A stretch of DNA of 33,692 nt, from assembly GCA_947178505.1 (NCBI GenBank), contig CAMWYR010000023.1, forward strand, positions 1 to 33,692. The letters run 5' to 3'. The position numbers were made by a program, and so were the translations under genes. This document shows positions 22,894 to 30,416 of this stretch, piece by piece (within the stretch, counting starts at the first letter, position 1; each line of letters opens with the position of its first letter). The notes beneath the pieces were generated by a model. It was given only the letters and a program-made list of their open reading frames with translations. It was not told the DNA's origin and did no database searches. Source of the DNA: an uncultured Muribaculaceae bacterium (GTDB lineage: Bacteria > Bacteroidota > Bacteroidia > Bacteroidales > Muribaculaceae).

Positions 22894-23484
22894 TTAGAAT
22901 ATGTAGACAAGGTTGAGGGCGGCCTTGGTCAGACCGGCATAGTTATGCACCTTATTGTCCTCGAGTTTGGTGCCGCACTGGCGGCAGGGATAGCGGTCGT
23001 AGCGTGTGTAGCTCCAGCCGATGCCGATCTCAGCCTCTATGTTCCAGTGCTTTGCGAGCATCCAGGCGTGACCGTAGGTTATGCCGGCACCGGCATACCA
23101 ACCCTGATAGCGCGTGTCTTTAAGACCGCGGTAGTTGGTGCCCAGAAATGAGAAGGGAAGGTTGATTCCCGACATATTGTACTGGCCGCCGTGGAGTTCG
23201 AGAGCCATAAAGTTGCCATGCATTGCCTCACAGAACCAGTAACGGATTTCCGGCTGCGCCATCCAATGTTTCCAGCGCTTATTGCCTGACATGTTCCAGC
23301 CGTTGAAATCGCCATTTACATCGAGGGTCCATTTCGGTGCGAGCTTTCCCTCAATTCCGAGATTCACATTGGCAAAGGCATCGTAAAGTAAGTTAGTTTT
23401 GATAGCCACATTCTGAGCCTTTCCGGGAATCACCGCAAAAAGGGCTAAGAGAATGGCTGCAAGGGCCTTGCGATTGAGTTTCAT
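22894..23484 (-). CDS. DUF3575 outer-membrane protein
   Basis: 196 residues with a signal peptide (MKLNRKALAAILLALFAVIPGKAQ). The mature part begins NVAIKTNLLYDAFANVNLGIE, the hallmark of DUF3575, followed by alternating strands (WTLDVNGDFNGWNM, AQPEIRYWFCEAMHGNFMALELHGG, AGAGITYGHAWMLAKHWNIEAEIGIGWSYTRYDRY) and the terminal LVYIF with an aromatic last residue. This fits a small beta-barrel in the outer membrane. Two Cys in YPCRQCG are unusual for a barrel loop. It is first of a two-gene operon; the DUF3868-like partner starts 40 bases downstream. Function unknown; family association is with fimbrial or surface-structure loci. Confidence 0.87.
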   Translation of the reverse strand: MKLNRKALAAILLALFAVIPGKAQNVAIKTNLLYDAFANVNLGIEGKLAPKWTLDVNGDFNGWNMSGNKRWKHWMAQPEIRYWFCEAMHGNFMALELHGGQYNMSGINLPFSFLGTNYRGLKDTRYQGWYAGAGITYGHAWMLAKHWNIEAEIGIGWSYTRYDRYPCRQCGTKLEDNKVHNYAGLTKAALNLVYIF

Positions 23485-23650
23485 GTTGGGTTAATATTGA
23501 TTTATTCCCTGCAGCCGACGCAATAACATCATGCACGCCGCCTACCAAGGGTTAATGACTGCAAATTTAGCAAAAACTTTTGAAATTTTACGTTAATAAA
23601 TGTTAACCGACAATTCCCTTCCCCATCGGCCGCGCGGCTACCCATATTCT

Positions 23651-23689
23651 CCCTATGTGCGGGGAGCCTCGCGGCTCGCCGTTACCGGA
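23651..23689. repeat. 39-base intergenic repeat, copy 1
   Basis: From CCCTATGTGCGGGGAGCC to GTTACCGGA; the second copy at 29803-29841 differs at 2 of 39 positions. It contains the hairpin GAGCC-tcgc-GGCTC. One of the two differences lies in the loop, so the stem is preserved. It lies upstream of the AddB-like gene; the other copy lies downstream of the operon, so the three-gene operon is bracketed in direct orientation. Confidence 0.8.
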
Positions 23690-23763
23690 TTAGACGCGCG
23701 GCTGTCTCTACTCTCCGGCGCTTGAGGTCGAGGGATAGAATATGATGGACAAGGGATTTAGAA

Positions 23764-23794
23764 TTGGGAGATTCCTTTTTATTTAGTATTTTTG
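23764..23794 (+). promoter_or_regulatory. Promoter of the AddB-like operon
   Basis: TTG (23764-23766), 20 bases, TATTTTTG (23787-23794): exact consensus. Transcription would start near 23798-23801, on top of the ATG at 23799. Translation from that ATG would need a leaderless mRNA; otherwise the first usable in-frame ATG is 23865. Confidence 0.75.
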
Positions 23795-23864
23795 CAATAT
23801 GAATGTCTCTTCCAAGCCCGGCAATAACCCCGGCAACAATGCTAACACCCAGCTCAGCACGGTG

Positions 23865-26800
23865 ATGCCCGACGGGTTCCTGGCCTCGGTGGCACGCGCT
23901 TACGTCTCCAGATATGACGATCTTTCTGAATTCTGCTTCGTATTCCCCAATAAGCGAAGCGGCACCTTCTTCCTGCATGCCCTCGCCGATTCCATCGGCA
24001 ACCGAACCATGCTCGCACCGGCCGTCATGGATATCGCCTCGTTCATGGCCGATATCGCCGGCCGCGAACCGGCCCAGCGCATCGACATGCTGTTCAGGTT
24101 GTATAAGGTTTACTGTGGGCTGCTCGGACGCGTAGACTCTCTGAAGACTGAAGACGACCTTATCGGCTTCGACAGATTCGCCCCCTGGGGTGAAACCCTG
24201 ATAAATGATTTCTCGGAAGTGGACCTCTACGAAGTGGAATCTGCCGAACTCTTCAAGAATGTGCGTGACTACCGCTCCATTTCCTCCAACTTCCTCACCG
24301 ACGACCAGCTTGAGATAATCGAACGCTTTTTCGGCTACCGCCCTGCGGCTAACGATGTGGAACGGTTCTGGAAATCCGTGGGTGAACCTCAGGACTTCAC
24401 GCGTCTGAAAGAGAAATTCATCGAACTCTGGAAACTTCTTCCCGAACTCTACGACGGCCTGACGGCTAACCTTGAGGCCGACGGCCTCGCAATGGAGGGC
24501 ACTCTCTTCCGCCGCGCCGCCCGGCGCGTGGAAGCCGTCGGCGAAGAGGCCGTGCCCTACCGCAAGGTCGTAGCCGTAGGGTTCAATATGCTCTCCACCA
24601 CCGAAGCCTCCCTGTTCAGTTCGCTACGCGACCTGCGAAACGCCGATGGCGAGCCTCTCGGTGAATTCTTCTGGGATGCCACCGGCCCCGTGCTCGGACC
24701 CGAGACCACTTCGCGCGGCCCCGCCGTGCGCGCTATCCAGCGATATCAGCGACTCTTCCCGCAGCCCGAATGGGCCGCACCTTTCATGCAGCGCGCCCGG
24801 CGCACAGAGATACCCGGCATCACGGTGGCCGGGGCCCCTTCAAATGTCGCGCAGACAAAAATCGCGGCACTCACACTCGAAGCCTGGGCAAAGGAAATAG
24901 GCTTCGATAACGTGGCCTCTCCACGCACGGCTATCGTCGTGCCCGATGAGAACCTCCTACTCCCGCTGCTCCACTCCCTCCCACCCGACCTGAAGAGCGT
25001 GAACCTCACGATGGGCTACTCGATGCGCTACACGGCCATCTCAAGTTTCGTGCACCATCTCCGCCGCCTTCAGGGACGGCGCCGCAAGACAGGCGACCGC
25101 ATCGGCTACCTCCGGGACGACATCCGGTTGGTGCTCGCCCATCCGCTCGTACACCTGCTGATCGGGTCGGACACGGCCAACCGTCTCAACGGAGAAATAG
25201 GCCGAAGCCATATGCGCGTCGTGCCTCTCGACATGATCGCCGAGCGAACCCCGAAACTTGCCGACATAATCACTCCGATTTCTCCCGACGCCACCCCGCA
25301 GCAGGTGGTGGAATATCTTGAGAGTGTGTTCAAAGCGCTTGATGACGCCCTGAAAGCCAAGGCTGTAGCCGAAAAGGAGAAGAAAGAGGAGACACAGAAT
25401 TCCGAGGGAGAAACTGCCCGGGCGGAACTCAGCACCGTCGACACCAAGATAGAACGCAATCAGATTGCCGTCTACCGCCTCGCTACCTCGCGCCTTCTTT
25501 CGAGCATCCTGCGGCACGACATCGGTATGTCGTGGTACAGTGTGTTTCATCTCATCGACCGCCTCGTGGCGGGTGAGACCATATCGTTTGACGGCCGTCC
25601 GCTGGCGGGCCTTCAGGTGATGGGACTTCTTGAAACCCGCGCTCTCGATTTCGACCGCGTCATTATCCTTTCGCTCAACGACAAGGTGATGCCGCGACGA
25701 TCCCGACGCCGCACTTTCGTGCCCGACACCTTGCGCCGGGGCTACGGCCTGCCAACAGCCTCGCAGGGTGAGGAGCTCTATTCTTATTATTTCTACAGGC
25801 TCCTATCCAGGGCCGGAAACGTAACGCTTATATATGATGCGCGCGCCTCCGACGGCATGCGCTCCGGGGGTAAGTCGCGTTTCCTCATGCAGCTCGAGAT
25901 GCTCCATGCCCGAGGGGCGGTGAAGGAGGTGAACTACTCCTTTCGTCTCGACAGCAATGAGACCAAGCCCTCTTCCATCCCCAAGACCGATAAGGTGCTG
26001 GATATGCTCAGTGATTTCACAGCCACTGAACAGGGACGCAACCTGTCGGCCTCCGCGCTTATGAATTATGTGGGATGTCCGGTGAAATTCTACTATAAGA
26101 ACGTGGTGCGAATCTCCGATGATCCCACCGACAGCGACAGCATCGACCCCATCACTCAGGGTAATATCGTGCATGACGCGATGCTCTCACTCTATTTCCC
26201 TGAGAATAAACGAAGAAAATACCTCGCCCCGGGAGAGCGCGTGACGCTCGACGCCGACTACTTCAACACTCTGCTTGAGCAGCCTTGGCGCATAGAGGAG
26301 GCGGTGAGGCGCGCCATAAATGAAAACCATTACAAGCTGAAACCTGAATCATGCGACCGACCCCTCCGAGGCACGGTGCAGATGGTGGCGCAGCGGCTCG
26401 TGAGTCAGATTAAGGAAGTGATCGCGCACGACCGTTCGCTTGCCCCCGTCACGCTCGTGGGCGGCGAGATGGCCGACAATATCCGCTACTCTGTCGACGG
26501 CTCCACGGAAGTGAACATGCGCTATGCCTTCGACCGCGTGGATATCGTGAACGGCCGCATGCGCATAATCGACTATAAGACCGGTAAGGCCCGCGTGGCG
26601 GCCGAGAGCGAGGAATCTGTGTTCAGTTCTGATTATAGTTCCCACTATCTCCCGCAGCTGCTGATCTATGCCGATCTGCTCCGGCGGAAGGTGGGCGATG
26701 AGGGCAAGGAAATCGAACTCCATATCTATGATGTAAATGTCATCGGAGAAGAGGGCTCCGTGCGTCCTACCATCGGGAAGGGAAAGGCAGCCAAAGAAAT

Positions 26801-26948
26801 CATAAGCCATACGGAACTCAAGCAAACATTCGACAAGGAGATGAAGCGCATCATCACCGAGATATTCGACCCTCAGACTCCGTTTAATCCAACCGACGAT
26901 GAGGCAAACTGCACTTTCTGCGCTTATCGCAACCTCTGCAGAAGATAA
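23865..26948 (+). CDS. AddB-like PD-(D/E)XK nuclease with Fe-S cysteines
   Basis: 1027 residues from ATG 23865 (MPDGFLASVARAY); an in-frame ATG at 23799 adds 22 low-complexity residues but coincides with the transcription start. An N-terminal inactive-helicase-like region has CFVFPNKRSGTFF where a Walker A would be, with no GKT/S. The C-terminal nuclease domain has GNIVHDAM, then RVDIVNGRMRIIDYKTGKA (Asp and Glu/Lys site) and QLLIYADLL. Cys738 (GCPVKFYY) and CTFCAYRNLC (Cys1016, 1019, 1025) match the four-cysteine iron-sulfur signature of AddB. AddB works with the helicase AddA in end resection and RecBCD-like repair; no addA is adjacent. It is first of an operon with the next gene 9 bases on. 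Confidence 0.9.
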   Translation: MPDGFLASVARAYVSRYDDLSEFCFVFPNKRSGTFFLHALADSIGNRTMLAPAVMDIASFMADIAGREPAQRIDMLFRLYKVYCGLLGRVDSLKTEDDLIGFDRFAPWGETLINDFSEVDLYEVESAELFKNVRDYRSISSNFLTDDQLEIIERFFGYRPAANDVERFWKSVGEPQDFTRLKEKFIELWKLLPELYDGLTANLEADGLAMEGTLFRRAARRVEAVGEEAVPYRKVVAVGFNMLSTTEASLFSSLRDLRNADGEPLGEFFWDATGPVLGPETTSRGPAVRAIQRYQRLFPQPEWAAPFMQRARRTEIPGITVAGAPSNVAQTKIAALTLEAWAKEIGFDNVASPRTAIVVPDENLLLPLLHSLPPDLKSVNLTMGYSMRYTAISSFVHHLRRLQGRRRKTGDRIGYLRDDIRLVLAHPLVHLLIGSDTANRLNGEIGRSHMRVVPLDMIAERTPKLADIITPISPDATPQQVVEYLESVFKALDDALKAKAVAEKEKKEETQNSEGETARAELSTVDTKIERNQIAVYRLATSRLLSSILRHDIGMSWYSVFHLIDRLVAGETISFDGRPLAGLQVMGLLETRALDFDRVIILSLNDKVMPRRSRRRTFVPDTLRRGYGLPTASQGEELYSYYFYRLLSRAGNVTLIYDARASDGMRSGGKSRFLMQLEMLHARGAVKEVNYSFRLDSNETKPSSIPKTDKVLDMLSDFTATEQGRNLSASALMNYVGCPVKFYYKNVVRISDDPTDSDSIDPITQGNIVHDAMLSLYFPENKRRKYLAPGERVTLDADYFNTLLEQPWRIEEAVRRAINENHYKLKPESCDRPLRGTVQMVAQRLVSQIKEVIAHDRSLAPVTLVGGEMADNIRYSVDGSTEVNMRYAFDRVDIVNGRMRIIDYKTGKARVAAESEESVFSSDYSSHYLPQLLIYADLLRRKVGDEGKEIELHIYDVNVIGEEGSVRPTIGKGKAAKEIISHTELKQTFDKEMKRIITEIFDPQTPFNPTDDEANCTFCAYRNLCRR

Positions 26949-26957
26949 CGAACAACT

Positions 26958-27809
26958 ATGAAGAAAGCAGACAGCATAAAGAAGGCCATAGGCAAGGCCG
27001 GGGCCTCACTGGCCTCGCTCATCAAGATCGCGCTGATGTCGCGCCGCCCCTCTCCGCGCGTGAAGGAAGAGAAAGACACCATCATCATCATGGGCAACGG
27101 GCCGTCGCTCCGCGATGCCATCGACAACAACCGCGAAGCACTCATGGCGTTCCCGCGTATGGCCGTAAATCTGTCGGCGCTCGCTCCTGAATTCCGCGAA
27201 CTTCGCCCGGACTATTACATTCTTGCCGACATAGCCTTCTTCCTGAAGGAGAAGACGGGGAAGGTGCCGGCGCTCTGGGCAGCCCTGGCGGATGTGGAGT
27301 GGCCGATGACGCTCTTCCTGCCGGCCATAGCGCGTAAGATGCCGGAGGTGGAATGTCTCCCTCCCAACGTAACGGTGAAGTATTATAACCTCACTCCGGC
27401 CGAGGGATGGAAATTCCTGATGCATCCCATCTATGATTCCGGACTCGCCATGCCGCGACCCCGCAATGTGCTCGTGCCCTCCATCCTCTGCGCGATGCGC
27501 GAGGGTTTCCGCCGGATCGTGCTCATCGGTGCCGACCACAACTGGGCGAAGACGCTATGGGTGACGGAACGAAACCGCGTGGTGTCGGTGCAGCCGCATT
27601 TCTATAAGGATGATGATGCCGAGCTCCGCCGTGCGGAGGAGATATTCGCCGGCGTGCATATCCATGACGTCTATGAAAATTATGCGATCGCTTTCCGCAG
27701 CTATTTTAATGTGAAGGATTATGCCGACGCGCGCGGCGTGGAAATCCTCAACGCCACCCCCGGCAGCTTCATCGATGCCTTCCCGCGCACGCGGCTCGCC
27801 GACCTCTGA
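26958..27809 (+). CDS. DUF115-like (MptE/MAF-related) protein
   Basis: 283 residues, no signal peptide. Residues about 40-52 read TIIIMGNGPSLRDAI, the glycine-rich motif of DUF115 proteins. That Rossmann-like family includes archaeal MptE pterin pyrophosphokinase and bacterial motility-accessory-factor glycosyltransferases. Later VLVPSILCAMREGFRRIVLIGADHNW matches the second conserved part, with the nucleotide/sugar-site GAD motif. The C-terminal part has YFNVKDYADARGVEILNATPGSFIDAF; the NATPGS motif also occurs in this family. It most likely transfers or modifies a sugar, in envelope glycan work, rather than handling pterin. It sits between the nuclease and TPR genes in a tight operon (9 and 30 bases). 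Assignment by pattern, moderate. Confidence 0.65.
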   Translation: MKKADSIKKAIGKAGASLASLIKIALMSRRPSPRVKEEKDTIIIMGNGPSLRDAIDNNREALMAFPRMAVNLSALAPEFRELRPDYYILADIAFFLKEKTGKVPALWAALADVEWPMTLFLPAIARKMPEVECLPPNVTVKYYNLTPAEGWKFLMHPIYDSGLAMPRPRNVLVPSILCAMREGFRRIVLIGADHNWAKTLWVTERNRVVSVQPHFYKDDDAELRRAEEIFAGVHIHDVYENYAIAFRSYFNVKDYADARGVEILNATPGSFIDAFPRTRLADL

Positions 27810-27839
27810 TTTACTTATTCTGAATATAATCCCCTTACT

Positions 27840-29801
27840 ATGCGACCTAAGAGACTGATATCTGCTATATTTCTCCTACTGGCTTACGCCGTCTGCGCTT
27901 CGGCTCAGACGGATGCGGAGCAGGTGATACGCATCGGGCGCAATGTGCTCTCGATGGACGACTATATGCTCTCGATCCGCTATTTCAATCAGGCCATAAG
28001 CGCGAAGCCCTATCTCGCAGAGCCTTATTATCTGCGGGCCTACGCCAAGATGCAGCTCGAGGATTATGAAGGGGCTGAGGCCGACTGCTCGCTCTCGCTC
28101 GACCGCAACCGCTATCTGACTGAGACTTACCGTCTGCGCGGCTATGTGCGCCAGCAACTTGGCAAGGACTCTCTGGCGGTGACCGATTATGACGAGGGCC
28201 TACGCTATAACCCGCGCGATAAGTATTTTCTATTCTATAAAGCCGTGGCGGAGGGTGAGATTAAGCGTTACGCTGCCGCCGACTCCACCTATGCAACCCT
28301 TCTGCGTCTCTATCCGGGCTTCGACGACGGCTATGCCGCCCGAGGCCGCATGCTCTTTCTGGAAGGAGATACGGTAGGAGCGTTGTCCGACGTGAGCCGG
28401 GCTATCGAGTTGAATGCCAATTCGATTCAGCCGCACCTTATCCGCGCCGATATCGAGGTGAAGCGGAAGAACTGGGAGGGGGCATTAGCGGATATCAATG
28501 AGGCTATACGCCTCAGGCCGCACGAGGCGGATTATTATCTGAACCGGGCCTTCATCCGCTATAATACGGATGATTTCCAGGGGGCACTGGCGGATTACAA
28601 CTATACTCTCGAACTGGAGCCTAACAATACGGCGGCACTCTTCAACCGGGCGCTGCTGCGCTATGAGGTGCGCGATTTCAATCGTGCGGCCAAGGATCTG
28701 GAGGGCGTGCTCGCGCTTGACCCGGAGAATTTCCATGCGCGCTACAACCGGGGTCTGATCAATCTGGAGCGCAGTAACTATCAGGCCGCCCTGGAAGATT
28801 TCGCGGCTATCGCGCGCCGCTATCCGCGATTCCACCCGGCATTCTATGCGATGGCGGAGGCCTATGATAAACTCGGCAATAAGGCTGCGGCAGGCCGAAG
28901 CTATATGCAGGCGGAGAATCTTATCCGCGCTTACGTGAAGAATCCGGAACGCAACCCGCTCGACCGTCCGGCGATCGCCGCGGGGCGTGCCAACGACGGC
29001 CGACCCGATTCTCCGGAATCGGAGGAGGAGGTGATGGACCGTTTCAATCAGCTGGTCACGGCGGGGCATGCTGCTGAGACACAGCTGGCGTATAACGACC
29101 GTATCAAGGGACGCGTGCAAGACCGCGACGTAATCATTGAGCCGGAACCTCTTTATATGGTTTCTCTTGCGGAGGGACCCGCTTCGCTGCAGAATGGTGC
29201 GAATTATTTCCGTGAACTGGCTGATTTCAATTCGGCGGCCTATATCGGTCAGCGGCTTTATCTGGCGCCGGCGGCGTCGGTTGTGCCGGAGGATTATGAT
29301 CATCTTTTCGCACTCACGGATGAGCTTGCGCAGACTGCCGAACAGAGTGACCGTGCGGCCGACTGGCTTGTGTTAGGGATTGCGCGAACGATGCTTAAGG
29401 ATTCGGAGGGTGCGGTGAAGGCGCTCAATCAGGCACTTAAGCTGATGCCGGGGTATTCGGTGGCACTGATGGCGCGCGCCTACGCTTATCAACTTTCGGG
29501 AGATGCGCACATGGTGCCCCTGGCTATCGACGATTATGATGCGGCGCTTGCGGCCAACCCGCGGTTGCTTTTCGCCTGGCACAACAAGGGCAACATATAT
29601 TATAACAACGGGGATCTAACCTCCGCGTTAGGTGCCTACGGCGAGGCTCTGGCGATTGATCCGTCATTTGCCCCGGCGCTCTACAATCGAGGCATCACCT
29701 ACCTGCGCCTCGGCAACAAGCACCGCGCCTTCGCCGACCTCTCGAAGGCCGGCGAGCTCGGCATCACCGCCGCCTACAACCTCCTCAAGCGCATGAAATA
29801 A
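27840..29801 (+). CDS. Exported tetratricopeptide-repeat protein
   Basis: 653 residues with a signal peptide (MRPKRLISAIFLLLAYAVCASAQ) and no lipobox, so periplasmic. About nine TPRs span roughly 30-350 (for example AEPYYLRAYAKMQLEDYEGAEADCSLSL and AALFNRALLRYEVRDFNRAAKDLEGVLALDP). A non-repeat linker (about 370-480) contains EEEVMDRFNQLVTAGHA and IIEPEPLYMVSLAEG. A second block of about four TPRs covers 490-645 (LFAWHNKGNIYYNNGDLTSALGAYGEALAID). TPRs mediate protein contacts; this is probably a scaffold at the envelope. It is third in the operon with the AddB-like and DUF115-like genes, 30 bases after the latter. Nothing shows a direct link to DNA repair. Confidence 0.87.
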   Translation: MRPKRLISAIFLLLAYAVCASAQTDAEQVIRIGRNVLSMDDYMLSIRYFNQAISAKPYLAEPYYLRAYAKMQLEDYEGAEADCSLSLDRNRYLTETYRLRGYVRQQLGKDSLAVTDYDEGLRYNPRDKYFLFYKAVAEGEIKRYAAADSTYATLLRLYPGFDDGYAARGRMLFLEGDTVGALSDVSRAIELNANSIQPHLIRADIEVKRKNWEGALADINEAIRLRPHEADYYLNRAFIRYNTDDFQGALADYNYTLELEPNNTAALFNRALLRYEVRDFNRAAKDLEGVLALDPENFHARYNRGLINLERSNYQAALEDFAAIARRYPRFHPAFYAMAEAYDKLGNKAAAGRSYMQAENLIRAYVKNPERNPLDRPAIAAGRANDGRPDSPESEEEVMDRFNQLVTAGHAAETQLAYNDRIKGRVQDRDVIIEPEPLYMVSLAEGPASLQNGANYFRELADFNSAAYIGQRLYLAPAASVVPEDYDHLFALTDELAQTAEQSDRAADWLVLGIARTMLKDSEGAVKALNQALKLMPGYSVALMARAYAYQLSGDAHMVPLAIDDYDAALAANPRLLFAWHNKGNIYYNNGDLTSALGAYGEALAIDPSFAPALYNRGITYLRLGNKHRAFADLSKAGELGITAAYNLLKRMK

Positions 29802-29802
29802 C

Positions 29803-29841
29803 CCCTATGTGCGGGGAGCCTCCCGGCTCGCCGATACCGGA
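29803..29841. repeat. 39-base intergenic repeat, copy 2
   Basis: It begins 1 base after the TPR stop codon. 37 of 39 bases match copy 1 (23651-23689), same orientation; the hairpin is GAGCC-tccc-GGCTC. Similarity may continue weakly: GACGCGCGGCTG after copy 1 and GCACGCGGTTGC after copy 2, at different spacing. Confidence 0.8.
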
Positions 29842-29967
29842 CCCGTTACCCGACCCGGCACGCGGTTGCAACTATTATTCTAACTTCAATTGAGGGCGAT
29901 TTTAACTTAAAAATGTTAAAATTTGAGTCTACGCATTAAAAAAAACAATTTTTTTACTGATTTCATA

Positions 29968-29996
29968 TTGTGTTTAGAAAATTTATATTACCTTTG
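29968..29996 (+). promoter_or_regulatory. Promoter of the small lipoprotein
   Basis: TTG (29968-29970), 18 bases, TACCTTTG (29989-29996), within a strongly A/T-rich stretch (29880-30045). Predicted start near 30001, leader about 44 bases and A/T-rich, as in well-expressed Bacteroidetes genes. Confidence 0.7.
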
Positions 29997-30045
29997 CATC
30001 GTTTTTGATAGCAAACATTGTTTTATTATTTAAATTCACACGAAA

Positions 30046-30252
30046 ATGAAGAAAGTAGCTTACTCGCTTGCTGTTCTTTTCAGCGTAGCACTCGTATCTT
30101 GCGGTGGCAACAAGGCTGCCGAGGCTCAGGACACTGACACTGTAGCTGTTGAGGTTGCAGAAGAAACTGCAGTTGTTGCTAACGACTCTGACACTACTGT
30201 TGTAGTTGCTGAGGCTGTTGAGGCTGCTCCCGTTGCTGACTCTGCGAAGTAA
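30046..30252 (+). CDS. Small acidic lipoprotein, 68 residues
   Basis: MKKVAYSLAVLFSVALVSC is a textbook lipoprotein signal with the lipobox Cys at residue 19. The remaining 49 residues are of very simple composition (Ala, Val, Glu, Asp, Thr; AEAQDTDTVAVEVAEETA) with no Trp, Tyr or other Cys. Codons are GCT, GTT and ACT, very different from the GC-rich neighbours, which suggests very high expression. It has a strong promoter and its own terminator, so it is monocistronic. It may be an abundant unfolded outer-membrane lipoprotein, comparable in size to Lpp but without a coiled coil. No family recognised. Six Thr/Ser-Asp pairs could be targets of modification (speculative). Confidence 0.85.
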   Translation: MKKVAYSLAVLFSVALVSCGGNKAAEAQDTDTVAVEVAEETAVVANDSDTTVVVAEAVEAAPVADSAK

Positions 30253-30291
30253 TTTTCGCTTCAGAACAAGCAAGACGATTTAATCGTTTAG

Positions 30292-30330
30292 AACAGGCCT
30301 TCCCTTGCGGGAAGTGCCTGTTTTCTTTTT
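30292..30330 (+). terminator. Terminator of the small lipoprotein gene
   Basis: AACAGGC-CTTCCC (30292-30304) pairs with GGGAAG-GCCTGTT (30309-30322, one bulged T at 30315), about 13 bp with a tetraloop, followed by TTTTCTTTTT (to 30330). The final T's are also the -33 TTG of the CotH promoter. Confidence 0.85.
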
Positions 30331-30357
30331 GTCTATTCAGTTTTTTTATTAATTTTG
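30329..30357 (+). promoter_or_regulatory. Promoter of the CotH-family gene
   Basis: TTG (30329-30331), 18 bases, TAATTTTG (30350-30357). The predicted start near 30362 gives a 55-base leader. The -33 overlaps the T-run of the preceding terminator. Confidence 0.6.
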
Positions 30358-30416
30358 CACACAAATCATTATTCCAACCTTTAATTCCCGTAAGGGAACG
30401 ACTTACACCTTAACTC

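Larger units (their letters stand above)
23485..23798. other. Divergent intergenic region with repeat element and two promoters
   Basis: No ORF of its own. It contains a minus-strand -7 candidate TAAATTTG (23569-23562) for the DUF3575 gene without a good -33, the 39-base repeat (23651-23689), and the plus-strand promoter TTG-20-TATTTTTG. A GC-rich palindromic run GGCCGCGCGGC sits near 23628. Confidence 0.6.

Noticed and set aside
2903..29866. Treating all GC-rich intergenic runs (2903, 9218, 19116, 23628, 29861) as one repeat family
   Set aside because: Apart from the 39-base pair, the shared stretches are only 10-14 bases with varying order, so homology cannot be claimed from this window alone.
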